Of a stretch of DNA of 26,610 bases, positions 1 to 8,140 are shown one piece after another. The DNA is from Candidatus Stahliibacteriota bacterium. Its GTDB lineage: Bacteria; Hydrothermota; UBA3073. Numbering within the stretch: the stretch's first letter is position 1; every line of letters begins with the position of its first letter. The position numbers were made by a program, and so were the translations under genes. The notes beneath the pieces were generated by a model. The model was not told where the DNA came from. It saw nothing but the letters and a program-made list of their open reading frames with translations, and did not search any database. The DNA lies in assembly GCA_030627085.1 (NCBI GenBank), contig DAOUSS010000005.1, positions 1-26,610 on the forward strand, in the 5' to 3' direction.

Positions 1-548
1 TCTTCACACCCAAAGATAACCATTGCCCCGGAGACAACAGGGTTTGACAGGATAGCTCCTTCAGCTTGAAAACGCCATAATTCTTCACCTGTTGAGGCAT
101 CCAATGCCAAAAAAGCTCCTTTTTCTGAGCCAAAATACAATCGATTTTCTGAAGCAGCAATTTGGCTCGTAATTTTTTCACTAAATTCTTTTTCCCATAT
201 CAGCTTTCCTTTTTTGTCCAAACAATAAATTGTATTATTATCATCAAGCACAAAAATCTGCCTATCTCCCATAAAAGGAGGGCTTACAAGAGTGCTCTTT
301 GCATGGAAGGTCCACAATGCCTCCAGACTCTGCATATCAACACAGTATAAATTTCCTTTGCTTGTCGAAAAGTAAACCTGTTGTTTTTCCCTTAAAATTC
401 GTTCAATTATTTCCCCAGGGCAGACAAATTCTTGCTTCTTTTGTAAAGGGAAAATAATGCCAGTAGGATAAGAAGAGATTTTTCTCTGGAAAAGAGAACA
501 GAAACTGAATGACAGGCAACAAAGTATCACAATTGTCAGTTTTTTCAT
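1..548 (-). CDS. PQQ-like beta-propeller repeat protein, 3' end outside the window
   Basis: The reading frame opens at an ATG at 546-548 and stays open to the window edge, so about 182 N-terminal residues are visible. It starts with a signal-like segment (MKKLTIVILCCLSFSFCS) with a poor lipobox. After that come repeats of the form YFSTSKGNLYCVD, IFVLDDNNTIYCLDKKGKLIWE and YFGSEKGAFLALDASTGEELWRF. The G-x-LxALD-x-x-TGxxxW pattern is typical of PQQ/BamB-type propeller blades. Proteins of this class are exported and act as binding or scaffolding propellers; the ligand cannot be told from this fragment. It is divergent from the GT9 gene, with a palindrome 8 bp upstream of its start. A BamB-like role in outer-membrane assembly is possible, but BamB cannot be separated from generic PQQ propellers here. 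Confidence 0.82.
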   Translation of the reverse strand, partial: MKKLTIVILCCLSFSFCSLFQRKISSYPTGIIFPLQKKQEFVCPGEIIERILREKQQVYFSTSKGNLYCVDMQSLEALWTFHAKSTLVSPPFMGDRQIFVLDDNNTIYCLDKKGKLIWEKEFSEKITSQIAASENRLYFGSEKGAFLALDASTGEELWRFQAEGAILSNPVVSGAMVIFGCE

Positions 549-556
549 TTCTTTAG

Positions 557-616
557 AAATGATATGATATCATTTTCCAATCTTACTCTCAATCTTTACA
601 GGAAATCATATCATTT
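557..616. promoter_or_regulatory. palindrome with a repeated half-site in a divergent promoter region
   Basis: Positions 557-565 (AAATGATAT) and 567-575 (ATATCATTT) form a perfect 9-bp inverted repeat around one base. The right half-site recurs exactly at 608-616. Both lie in the 233-bp gap between divergent genes, next to the start of the propeller gene. The geometry suits a dimeric repressor operator. No regulator gene is adjacent and the region is very AT-rich, so chance is not excluded. No other feature is evident in 617-781. Confidence 0.35.
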
Positions 617-781
617 AAAAAATTAAAACTGAACTATTACAGGATTGCTACTTCTCCCGCCCGTTTACAGTCTTTTCCATCACAGAAACAAAAATGCTTG
701 CAAATAAGTCTTATTATTTGATATTTTGGATCGCCTGTTATATCATTTTTTACTCATAAAGAAATGGAAAGTTTTTAAATC

Positions 782-2011
782 ATGAATGTCGATTTCATGC
801 GTATAGTGGATCGCAGAGTTGGTAAACCTCTTTGCTTTGCTCTGTCTTGCATTCATGGACTAAAAAGACTCTTTAGAAAATCCGAATCTATAAAAAATCC
901 AAGAAAAATTATATTTATTGAGCTTTCGGAAATGGGAAGTATCGTCCTGGCATACTCCCTTTTTAAAAAAACCAGAAAACTTTTTCCTGAAGCAGAACTA
1001 TATTTTCTCACTTTTCAAGAAAACCGTTTTGCAGTAGACATACTGAACATATTTTCCTCACAACATGTTATCACTATAGAAAGCCAATCGTTCTGGCGTT
1101 TCTTTCGCTCAACCCTTACCGTACTGCTGACATTAAGAGCGAAAAAAATAGATACCGTCATCGATATGGAACTTTTTGCGCGATTCACAGCCATACTCAG
1201 TTATCTGTGTGGAGCAAGGAACAGAGTAGGATATTTTAGATTTAATAATGAGGGGTTATATCGGGGAAATTTTCACACCCATCGGGTTGAACTTAATCCC
1301 CACATCCATATGTCGTATAACCTGCTTAACTTAATCTACGCAGTCGCCTCTTCTCAAACAGATATTCCCTATACCAAGAAGCCGATCAAAAAAAAAGACA
1401 TCTTTCTCCCAAGATATATTGCATCCAAACCCGACAAAAAGAATATATTTATTAAGCTCAAAAAAGAAAATAAAAATATCATTAGCGCCAGATATATAAT
1501 ATTGCTTAATCCTAATTCTAGTGAATTGATTCCTATCCGCCGATGGCCGCTGGAAAACTATGTCCGGCTTACACGCATGCTGTTAAGAAATGCGGGCACT
1601 TATGTTGTCATCACAGGTATCGACACAGAGATAAAAGATGCGGATACCATATGTAAAACGGTAGATTCTCCCAATTGCATAAACTTCGCAGGAAAGACGA
1701 CTTTTTCAGAGCTAATGACTTTGTATACCGTAGCTGACATTTTAATAACAAACGACAGCGGACCCGTACATTTTTCAACTATGACCAATATCAATACCTT
1801 TGTCTTCTTTGGCCCTGAAACTCCCAGGCTTTACGGGCCATTAGGAAAGAACAGCCGAGTATTTTACTCTCATTATGCCTGCAGCCCTTGTGTCTCAGCG
1901 TTTAATCATCGAAAATCTCCGTGCAATGATAACCGCTGCTTACAGGCCATTACAGTTTCTGAGGTGTATAACGAAATTCAGAAACTTCTAAGTACCATAA
2001 ACCGGGGATAG
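782..2011 (+). CDS. Glycosyltransferase family 9 (ADP-heptose:LPS heptosyltransferase-like)
   Basis: The 409-residue protein has the GT-B layout of GT9 enzymes. The N-terminal Rossmann domain begins near residue 43 (IIFIELSEMGSIVLAYSLF), and the typical KIDTVIDMELFARFTA stretch lies near residue 125. In the C-terminal donor domain ILLNPNSSE precedes RRWPLENYVRL, then the nucleotide-sugar pocket NDSGPVHFS and the FFGPETPRLYGPLG loop. The C-terminal Cys cluster (CSPC, SPC, RC) is common in GT9 members. The family transfers heptose or related sugars to LPS core or other glycans on the inner face of the cytoplasmic membrane. The actual acceptor is unknown, since no LPS core operon is present. The start is the first ATG; the Shine-Dalgarno sequence is weak. 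Confidence 0.88.
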   Translation: MNVDFMRIVDRRVGKPLCFALSCIHGLKRLFRKSESIKNPRKIIFIELSEMGSIVLAYSLFKKTRKLFPEAELYFLTFQENRFAVDILNIFSSQHVITIESQSFWRFFRSTLTVLLTLRAKKIDTVIDMELFARFTAILSYLCGARNRVGYFRFNNEGLYRGNFHTHRVELNPHIHMSYNLLNLIYAVASSQTDIPYTKKPIKKKDIFLPRYIASKPDKKNIFIKLKKENKNIISARYIILLNPNSSELIPIRRWPLENYVRLTRMLLRNAGTYVVITGIDTEIKDADTICKTVDSPNCINFAGKTTFSELMTLYTVADILITNDSGPVHFSTMTNINTFVFFGPETPRLYGPLGKNSRVFYSHYACSPCVSAFNHRKSPCNDNRCLQAITVSEVYNEIQKLLSTINRG

Positions 2012-2266
2012 CATTCCCCCATTATCTAGTCCTGCTTCACGGGTGAAGAGATACTTCATCAACCCGGCCAGAATCTGATGAAGCGGTAGTGATATATATG
2101 CAAGTTGTTGACCAATTTTGCTATATACCTCTGAGTCCGCATCACGGATTTCATAAGGAAATATTATGACAAATGCACATAATACAGCATAAGTAAAAAC
2201 AAACAGAGATATTAACCATAAAATATTTTTTTGGGAATAATATTTTGCCTTTTCCTCAGTCTGCAA
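1988..2266 (-). pseudogene. Truncated multi-pass membrane protein (N-terminal fragment)
   Basis: This 92-codon frame begins with a cytoplasmic stub and a clear membrane helix (ILWLISLFVFTYAVLCAFVII). IRDADSEVYSKIGQQLAY follows, a pattern like the first luminal loop of polytopic lipid-linked sugar transferases (GT39/ArnT-type), where an acidic D-x-x-x-Y motif follows TM1. The expected further helices are missing. The frame runs on into unrelated sequence and overlaps the 3' end of the convergent GT9 gene by 24 bp. I read it as the surviving 5' end of a larger gene removed by deletion. An intact small one-helix protein is the alternative. The family assignment is tentative. Confidence 0.4.
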
Positions 2267-2306
2267 TTTTCATCAATATCCTAAAATGTTCGTAGGAGGA
2301 AACCCC

Positions 2307-2354
2307 ATGAAAAACATAGAAAACATTCATGAAATATATCTTATGTCTTTATAA
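2307..2354 (+). CDS. 15-codon mini-ORF with a strong ribosome binding site
   Basis: An AGGAGG box at 2294-2299 precedes this ATG by 7 nt, one of the best Shine-Dalgarno sites in the first 3 kb. The peptide is MKNIENIHEIYLMSL and then a stop. It is either a leader peptide or, more likely, the preserved start of a gene whose body is lost, because the following 150 bp hold no clear reading frame. Translation signal seen; function unknown. Confidence 0.25.
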   Translation: MKNIENIHEIYLMSL

Positions 2355-2502
2355 TTTTCAATATCACTGGAGTTCCCTGTTATTTAAAATTACGCTATTT
2401 TATATCAACAGGGCAATAAAAATTTTTATATTGCCTACAAGAGGAAAAGATAGCTTCCTTTACAGGAAAAAAGAAAGTTGATATCATTCACGGGAAACAA
2501 TC

Positions 2503-2673
2503 ATGATTAACTATATTCTTCTTTACAAAATCAGGAAAAAAGTCAAGAAAATCTTGAAAGAAAAGATTGATGATGAAGAATTGGCCACAACCAAGAAGTC
2601 TTGTATTGGATGTTTGGCTGATGATATTACCTGGGAAATTTACTATCTTTTAAAAGAAGAAAAACCAAAATAG
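2503..2673 (+). CDS. Hypothetical small protein, 56 aa, with a CxxC motif
   Basis: The ATG frame encodes a very basic amphipathic N-terminus (YKIRKKVKKILKEK), a CIGC motif near residue 34, then ADDITWEIYYLLKEEK. The ribosome binding site is poor. The composition is protein-like rather than random, and the Lys/Glu-rich start would suit a nucleic-acid or membrane-surface contact. I do not recognise a family. It sits in a decayed stretch with a transposase tail, so it may be a remnant. From here to the dispersed repeat at 2702 nothing else is visible. Confidence 0.3.
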   Translation: MINYILLYKIRKKVKKILKEKIDDEELATTKKSCIGCLADDITWEIYYLLKEEKPK

Positions 2674-2701
2674 CCATTATTAGACCTTGAAAATCCCCCA
2701 C

Positions 2702-2763
2702 CATAGGAATTTGCTTTTTGTGTTTACTGGGATTTCTACTCATTTTTGCTTAAATTCTGCCCT
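2702..2763 (-). repeat. 62-bp dispersed repeat, copy A
   Basis: This block matches 8080-8140 at roughly nine of ten positions with a single 1-nt gap. On the minus strand both copies hold AAGCAAA before an ATG, then codons for MSRN-x-SKHKKQIPM. Copy A has Pro and copy B has Arg at the variable residue. The sequences diverge on both sides. Conservation across an apparent start codon suggests that both are the beginning of one mobile or duplicated gene whose body has been lost. I cannot name the parent element. A 32-codon frame at 2792-2890 next to it has little support. Confidence 0.6.
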
Positions 2764-2918
2764 TTGAGCTGCTCTATTGAGAGATAGTACAATGAAAAAA
2801 CTTATCCAGTCAACGCAAGATTCGCAAGAAAAAAAGAATATTGGTGAAAATCCCAGAATCAGGTTAAAACAGAACATACTACAATCTTAATAATTATTGA
2901 AATCTCGAATTTCGTCTT

Positions 2919-3068
2919 TTATAGATATTTCACTCTTTCCTCCAGGTCAAGCTGAGCATACGATGGAGGCGGGCGTTGGGCAACAAAAGTCAGCTTAAGA
3001 TGATCTATAATCTTGTCAATAACTTTATGATCCTCGATAAAGGATATTCTCCCTGTCTTTGCGCCTAA
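2919..3068 (-). pseudogene. C-terminal tail of a transposase (remnant)
   Basis: The frame reads GAKTGRISFIEDHKVIDKII, then DHLKLTFVAQRPPPS and LDLEERVKYL before the stop. FIED-x-x-VI-x-KI-x-x-HL followed by a RPPP tail is the usual C-terminus of IS91-like transposases with an N-terminal zinc-binding domain. Upstream of about 3068 this frame has no transposase sequence, so only about 50 residues survive. The 5' side joins, in a different frame, a response-regulator fragment. That places a recombination or deletion scar near 3040-3070. Confidence 0.6.
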
Positions 3069-3198
3069 TTTTCAGATGATTAAAGTCGATCTCCACATCA
3101 CCGAAAGTGAAAATATCCGGTATGGATCTGGTCCCTCTCTGTTCTCGTCTCAAGTGTGCCTTCCTTCGGGCCAGGATGCCTTGAGTGAAGATTTTCAT
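3025..3198 (-). pseudogene. Response-regulator fragment (linker and start of winged helix)
   Basis: The 57-codon frame reads LARRKAHLRREQRGTRSIPD and then IFTFGDVEIDFNHLKIRRKD. This is the linker (ARxKAxLRR) and first beta-strands (FGDVEIDF) of an OmpR-type output domain. The receiver domain is absent upstream and the recognition helix is absent downstream. The last codons overlap, in another frame, the transposase tail at 2919-3068. The fragment is therefore a relic. The only other two-component gene here is the kinase at 8432-10189, and a former partnership cannot be shown. The 77-codon plus-strand frame across this place is a shadow. Confidence 0.5.
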
Positions 3199-3326
3199 CA
3201 CGAATTTTTCGTTTTTACCCCTAATTCAATTATATCGAATGTGAATGTCGAAATGTCAAAAAAATGTAAAAATTTTATCACCAAATGTTATGGCAGAAGG
3301 ATGGCCTGACCCCGTTTATTCCCTGT

Positions 3327-5249
3327 TTATTTCTTTAGCTTCTTTTTTAGTTCTTTTTTAAAATCGGGGTGAACCTGAAGCCCGGCCTCTTCTGCCTTTA
3401 TCAGGTGCTCCCAGGCCTTCTCAAACTCTTCCTTGTAGTAATAGATCACAGCTAGATTGTTGTGGGCTTGAGCATGTTGGGGATTGATCTTTATCACTTC
3501 CTCGTAATGAGCAATAGCTATTGGAAACTCATTCTTTTTAAAATGTAAATTTCCCATATTAAGATGAGCCTGGAGATATTGAGGCTTCAAGGATAAGGCA
3601 ATCTGATACTCTCTGATTGCCGCATCAAAATTTTCTTCTTTCTCATACAAAATTCCTAAATTATTGTGGGGCTGGGGGATAGCCTCATCCAGTACTATAG
3701 CTTTTTGGTAAGCCTCCTTAGCTTCCCTGTTCATCTCTTTTTTCATGTAGGCCAGACCTAAATTGACATATGCCATTGCATAATCAGGGTCGATCAAAAG
3801 CACCTTCTGACATTCCTTGACTGCCTCATCCCACATATCTTTCTCTAAATAAGCCGAAGCTAAATTGGAAAGGGCTTTGAGATAACCGGGTTTGAGTCGA
3901 ATCGCCTCCCTGAAATGCCCAATTGCCTGATCGATCTTATTCTCCAGCAAATAGACACGGCCTAGATTATAGTGGCCCTGGGCATATTGAGGATTCAGCT
4001 CCAAAGCCTTCCTGTATTCTTCAATTGCCTGCTCACTCATGTTTTTGATCATAAAGATAGTACCGAGATTGTTATGTGCTCCCGAGAGTTTGGGATCGAG
4101 CTGCAGTGCTTTCCTCGAGTAATCTTCAGCCTCAGAATAATTCTCCTTCAGAATGTGAGCCGCTCCCAGGGTCGACATAGCCTCTGCCAACTCCGGATAG
4201 ATATCCAGCGCTTTTTGGCTCAACTCGATGGCCTGATCAGCCATCTCCATTTGGAGATAGACAAATCCAAGATTGGCATACGCCTTTCCATAGAAAGGAT
4301 TGAGCTCGATGGCTTTCTGGTACTCCTCGATCGCCTCATCAACCATCTCCTTCTTCATATAGGCAATGCCCAGATTATAGTGCACCTCTGGAATATCGGG
4401 TTGAAGTTGCAGCATTTTTTGGTATTGTTCGATGGCTTGATCGAGCTGGCCTTTTCTCCGGTAAGCAATCCCAAGATGATGATAGGCATCGGGAAGATCA
4501 GGATTTTTCTTTAGAGCCTCGAGGCATTCTTCCATCATGGCGTTATAATCTTCTTTCTCAAGGTAGATCGAAGCCAGCAGGATATGGATCTCCTCTTCTC
4601 CTCGACATAATTTCTTCCTCCCGTTCCAAAGAGCAATAGCTTCATCCATGTTTTTGCCGGAAATAGGGAAATGATAAACACTGAAAATTCTGTTTTTGTT
4701 TATTCGGATGATTTGAGCCGTAAACTCATCAAATTTAGACCCTGGATTCTTTTTATCCATGATCGAGCCCTCTTCGTTTAAGTCAACAGCACCAAATAGA
4801 TGACAGAACTCATGTACGATCATCCTTATCATCACAGAAGAAGACTTCATTTTTTTTACCAAGGCATAACATTTTAGATAGGATGCGATTCCTCCTAGTT
4901 CCTTCTCCAGATAGGGTTGATTTGTAAACCCAAGCACGACATCACAATCTTGTTGCGGAATCTTTCTCCTCAGGTCATTCAACAAATCGGGCATGGAATT
5001 CTGGGTATTATCTGAGACCCAAGTCTCAATAGTCTTAATTTCAAATCTTATCCCAAAAGCCTTTTCAAATACTCGGGAAGAATTGGCAACTAGACGCTTG
5101 ATCTCCAAGTGCCAATCCGATACGCTGCGAAACTCCTCATCAGCAGCAACCTTGATTTGGACAGTCCGGATTTGCTGACCTTGAGAGTAACTGAGCTGAT
5201 ACATAAAAACAAAAAGCAAGATGAAAAAAAATACTCTATAATTTCTCAT
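3327..5249 (-). CDS. Secreted metzincin-like zinc protease fused to about 12 TPR repeats
   Basis: The 640-residue protein starts with a signal peptide (FFFILLFVFMYQLSYS, likely cut before QGQQ). Residues 27-180 form a metalloprotease-like domain with HEFCHLFGAVD at 146-156, which fits the metzincin zinc motif HExxHxxGxxD. GSIMD follows at 161-165 and could be the Met-turn. From about residue 218 to 630 there are twelve 34-residue tetratricopeptide units (for example AYANLGFVYL and AHNNLGTIFM). Metzincins of this length are related to archaemetzincin and reprolysin-like enzymes. The TPR array is a protein-binding superhelix. I infer a periplasmic or surface protease that recruits substrates or partners through the TPRs. 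Asp as third zinc ligand is known in some metzincins. It is divergent from the exported BNR propeller gene, separated by 290 bp. Confidence 0.82.
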   Translation of the reverse strand: MRNYRVFFFILLFVFMYQLSYSQGQQIRTVQIKVAADEEFRSVSDWHLEIKRLVANSSRVFEKAFGIRFEIKTIETWVSDNTQNSMPDLLNDLRRKIPQQDCDVVLGFTNQPYLEKELGGIASYLKCYALVKKMKSSSVMIRMIVHEFCHLFGAVDLNEEGSIMDKKNPGSKFDEFTAQIIRINKNRIFSVYHFPISGKNMDEAIALWNGRKKLCRGEEEIHILLASIYLEKEDYNAMMEECLEALKKNPDLPDAYHHLGIAYRRKGQLDQAIEQYQKMLQLQPDIPEVHYNLGIAYMKKEMVDEAIEEYQKAIELNPFYGKAYANLGFVYLQMEMADQAIELSQKALDIYPELAEAMSTLGAAHILKENYSEAEDYSRKALQLDPKLSGAHNNLGTIFMIKNMSEQAIEEYRKALELNPQYAQGHYNLGRVYLLENKIDQAIGHFREAIRLKPGYLKALSNLASAYLEKDMWDEAVKECQKVLLIDPDYAMAYVNLGLAYMKKEMNREAKEAYQKAIVLDEAIPQPHNNLGILYEKEENFDAAIREYQIALSLKPQYLQAHLNMGNLHFKKNEFPIAIAHYEEVIKINPQHAQAHNNLAVIYYYKEEFEKAWEHLIKAEEAGLQVHPDFKKELKKKLKK

Positions 5250-5471
5250 AAGAAATCTAGCGACTAATCAAATTATATCACAGCTTATTTTTAATTGTTT
5301 TTCTTACGGAATCTTTGCAGAAATTATGAATGAAAATGAAACAATGATTTAAATTTATTCGGAAACAGGATGACAAATCCTTTAGCTTATTAAAATATAT
5401 GCAATCCCTTAATTATTCTTCAACCTTGTGAAAATAAATAGGGGAAAGGGTATCCTGTCTCCGATTTAGGC

Positions 5472-5500
5472 TTGAAAAATTGATTTAATCTGAATAAAAT
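5472..5500 (+). promoter_or_regulatory. Sigma-70-like promoter for the BNR propeller gene
   Basis: TTGAAA at 5472-5477 and TAAAAT at 5495-5500 are 17 bp apart and lie about 40 bp before the ATG at 5540. An AAGGAG ribosome binding site lies between them and the ATG. The rest of 5250-5471 is AT-rich and shows no gene or clear operator. Confidence 0.45.
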
Positions 5501-5539
5501 CAATTCATCTCATAACAAAATATTTACAAAGGAGACCTT

Positions 5540-7945
5540 ATGATTAACCCAAGACGATTTAGTTTGAAAGTTTTATGTTTAGGGCTGTTCATTCTCGCTT
5601 TCGTTTTCCTCACCTCCCCGATTCAAGCGCAAAAATCGAAAAATCCGCAAAGAATACAGAACACGGATCCCGCACTCCGTCTCGATGGATATGAAAAGCA
5701 CCTGGAGATGACCGAGAGCTCGCCATTCAACAAGGAGAAGTGGTATCACATCGGGCCCCAGAATGTCAGCGGCCGGTGCACGGATATCGCTGTTATCACG
5801 CCCAAGGGTGACCACTATACGATCTATGTGGGCACAGCATCCGGAGGTGTGTGGAAGACAGAAAATGAAGGGACCACCTGGGTTCCCGTCTTTGAGATGG
5901 CCGCTTCGACATCCATCGGCGACATCGCGATTGCGCCATCCAATCCTGATATTGTCTGGGTGGGAACCGGTGAAGCCAACATATTTCGGAGTAGCCAGGC
6001 AGGTGTCGGCATGTACAAGTCCACCGATGCGGGCAAGACATGGAAGCACATGGGTTTGGCGGATACCAACACCATCGCTCGAATTATCATCCACCCAGAT
6101 AATCCCGATGTTGTTTATGTGGCGGCATCCGGACACGAGTGGACGAACAATGAGGAACGTGGAGTTTACAAAACCACTGATGGTGGAATGACATGGGAGA
6201 AAATCCTGTACATCAATGATATGACCGGAGCCATCGACCTGGTGATGGATCCTTCGGACCATGAAACCTTATATGCCGCCACCTGGCAACGCATCCGAAA
6301 CAAATGGAATGACCCCCGGAACGAGCCCAATTATAGAGGAAGCGGAATCCATAAGACCATCGACGGCGGCAGAACCTGGAAACCGATCAACAACGGACTT
6401 CCGGCTGCACAGCACAGGGGGCGAATCGCGATTGATCTTTGCCTGTCCAAACCCAATGTGATTTATGCCTTTGTCGACAACTATGAACTCGCCCGTGAGT
6501 TGACAGAAGAGGAAAAGGCCGATGAATACACATCCAGCTTGAGAGGCATTATCAAAGGGGCAACTGTTTATCGCTCCGATGATAAGGGAGAAAATTGGAC
6601 TCAGGTGAGCGGCTTAACCCCCCAAATGAAGCAGTACATGGAGCGCCATTCCGCCACCTATGGCTGGGTTTTCGGCCAGATGCGAGTGGATCCCAATGAC
6701 GAAAACATCATTTACACCATGGGGCTGGGCCTGAATATCTCCGAAGATGGAGGGAAAACTTTCCGGCCGCTTCGAGGGATGCATGGCGATCATCACGGGC
6801 TCTGGATTGATCCCGACAATTCGAATTACCTGATTAACGTCAATGACGGCGGCATCGTGATCTCTTACGACAAAGGAGAAACCTGGAAGCAGTTCAGGGA
6901 TAATCTTCCTGTGTGCCAGTTTTTTAACATCAACTACGATATGGACACCCCCTTTCGTGTGTATGGCTCGATGCAGGATCATGGGAGCTTCCGGGGTCAA
7001 GTGATCAAGGGGGGAACGGACAGATACGGGAGACCCTTGGAAGGCTTCCAAACCGTGGATTTTGAAAGTGCACCAGGGGGGGAAGGCTGTACCCATGCCA
7101 TCGATCCGACAGACGTGAACACCGTCTATTCTGCCGGTTTTTACGGGCGCATCCAGAGGAGTGTGTTGGGTGAAGATGGCCGATGGGAAAACAAGCTTAT
7201 TTTTCCCGGAAGATTACCGGGAGAGACCCTTTATAGAGGACAATGGGTGGCTCCGATTATCCTTTCTCCTCATCATCCTCACACCGTCTACCTCGGCCTG
7301 CAATACCTATTCCGTTCCCGCTTTAAAGGAGATGTATGGGAAAGAATCTCTCCGGACCTAACCTATAACAACAAGTCCGAGCTGGGAGATATTCCCTACC
7401 AGACCATTTTTACGATATCCGAGTCACCGCTCGTGCAAGACCTGATCTATGTGGGAACAGACGACGGCAAGGTCCATGTCACCAAAGATGGCGGTAAAAC
7501 CTGGAAGATAATCATGAAAGGATTACCCTTCCAGAAATGGGTATCACGAATCGTCGCCTCTGCCTATGATAAGGGGACCGTCTACATGACGCAGAACGGC
7601 AAGCGAGACGACGATTTCAACGTCTATGTATGGAAATCCACTGATTTCTGCGAGACCTGGGAGAGTATCTCCGGGAACATTCCTGTTGGCCCGGTGAATG
7701 TGATCAGAGAAGATCCTGTGAATAAAAACATACTATATGTAGGAACAGATATTGGCGTGTATGTCACCAAAGATGGTGGAAAGACCTGGAATGTATTGGG
7801 GAACAACCTACCTTCCTGCTATGTCCACGATCTGATCATCCATCCCCGCGATAATGTCGTCGTGATTGCCACCCATGGTCGCGGCATGTGGGCCATCGAT
7901 GCGACCCCCGTCAACGGAGGTCCCCGTCGTTTCAGAAGATTCTGA
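5540..7945 (+). CDS. Secreted BNR/Asp-box (sortilin-like) beta-propeller protein
   Basis: This 801-residue protein has a Sec signal peptide (KVLCLGLFILAFVFL, cut after PIQA) and a strong AAGGAG site. The mature part carries about ten Asp-box hairpins of the S/T-x-D-x-G-x-T-W type, such as KSTDAGKTW, KTTDGGMTW, KTIDGGRTW, VTKDGGKTW twice and KSTDFCETW. Recurrent strand motifs (IYVGTASGGVWK, DIVWVGTGEAN) alternate with them. This layout is that of VPS10/sortilin-like and photosystem-stability-factor-like double propellers. They are often annotated as glycosyl hydrolases, but Asp boxes are structural and do not show catalysis. The N-terminal WYHIGPQNVSGR opening is typical of a large secreted subfamily. 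There is no C-terminal sorting domain; it ends in a basic RRFRRF. Role unknown, exported. Confidence 0.88.
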   Translation: MINPRRFSLKVLCLGLFILAFVFLTSPIQAQKSKNPQRIQNTDPALRLDGYEKHLEMTESSPFNKEKWYHIGPQNVSGRCTDIAVITPKGDHYTIYVGTASGGVWKTENEGTTWVPVFEMAASTSIGDIAIAPSNPDIVWVGTGEANIFRSSQAGVGMYKSTDAGKTWKHMGLADTNTIARIIIHPDNPDVVYVAASGHEWTNNEERGVYKTTDGGMTWEKILYINDMTGAIDLVMDPSDHETLYAATWQRIRNKWNDPRNEPNYRGSGIHKTIDGGRTWKPINNGLPAAQHRGRIAIDLCLSKPNVIYAFVDNYELARELTEEEKADEYTSSLRGIIKGATVYRSDDKGENWTQVSGLTPQMKQYMERHSATYGWVFGQMRVDPNDENIIYTMGLGLNISEDGGKTFRPLRGMHGDHHGLWIDPDNSNYLINVNDGGIVISYDKGETWKQFRDNLPVCQFFNINYDMDTPFRVYGSMQDHGSFRGQVIKGGTDRYGRPLEGFQTVDFESAPGGEGCTHAIDPTDVNTVYSAGFYGRIQRSVLGEDGRWENKLIFPGRLPGETLYRGQWVAPIILSPHHPHTVYLGLQYLFRSRFKGDVWERISPDLTYNNKSELGDIPYQTIFTISESPLVQDLIYVGTDDGKVHVTKDGGKTWKIIMKGLPFQKWVSRIVASAYDKGTVYMTQNGKRDDDFNVYVWKSTDFCETWESISGNIPVGPVNVIREDPVNKNILYVGTDIGVYVTKDGGKTWNVLGNNLPSCYVHDLIIHPRDNVVVIATHGRGMWAIDATPVNGGPRRFRRF

Positions 7946-7978
7946 TAAGCTCAAAGTTCTCGTTTAAATACAGATTAC

Positions 7979-8010
7979 GCCCGTCTCTGTTAAATCCGAC
8001 AGAGACGGGC
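7979..8010 (+). terminator. Hairpin terminator after the BNR gene
   Basis: GCCCGTCTCTGT (7979-7990) pairs perfectly with ACAGAGACGGGC (7999-8010) around an 8-nt loop, 33 bp after the stop codon. It is followed by CTCTTCC rather than a clean T-run, so it may act as a weak or factor-aided terminator or as an mRNA 3' stabiliser. Confidence 0.6.
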
Positions 8011-8079
8011 TCTTCCGAATTATCGAGATTATCGCGTTTGTTCTTATTGCGGGAGCCTGCGTCGCGGCTCTTCTGTAAA

Positions 8080-8140
8080 CATAGGAATTTGCTTTTTGTG
8101 TTTACTTCGGTTTCTACTCATTTTGCTTAATTTCTGCCCT
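8080..8140 (-). repeat. 62-bp dispersed repeat, copy B
   Basis: Second copy of the repeat at 2702-2763. On the minus strand it encodes MSRNRSKHKKQIPM and the frame ends 11 codons later. The 420-bp spacer 8011-8431 holds nothing else firm. A second minus-strand frame just upstream of the repeat reads like a signal peptide (AAAAALVLLVCASYS) but has no start codon. The AT-rich remainder before the kinase gene shows no recognisable site. Confidence 0.6.

Noticed and set aside
3076..3309. 77-codon plus-strand ORF
   Set aside because: It lies antisense to the response-regulator fragment, whose protein motifs (LRR linker, FGDVEIDF) are recognisable. The plus-strand translation shows no protein-like pattern or ribosome site.
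3972..4514. 180-codon plus-strand ORF within the TPR gene
   Set aside because: It is the antisense of regular 34-residue TPR repeats; repeated codon use keeps this frame open. No ribosome site.
5579..7096. Several antisense and out-of-frame ORFs in the BNR propeller gene (for example 5579-6262 and 6614-7096 minus)
   Set aside because: The BNR frame has a signal peptide and ten Asp boxes; the others are shadows from the more GC-rich coding sequence.
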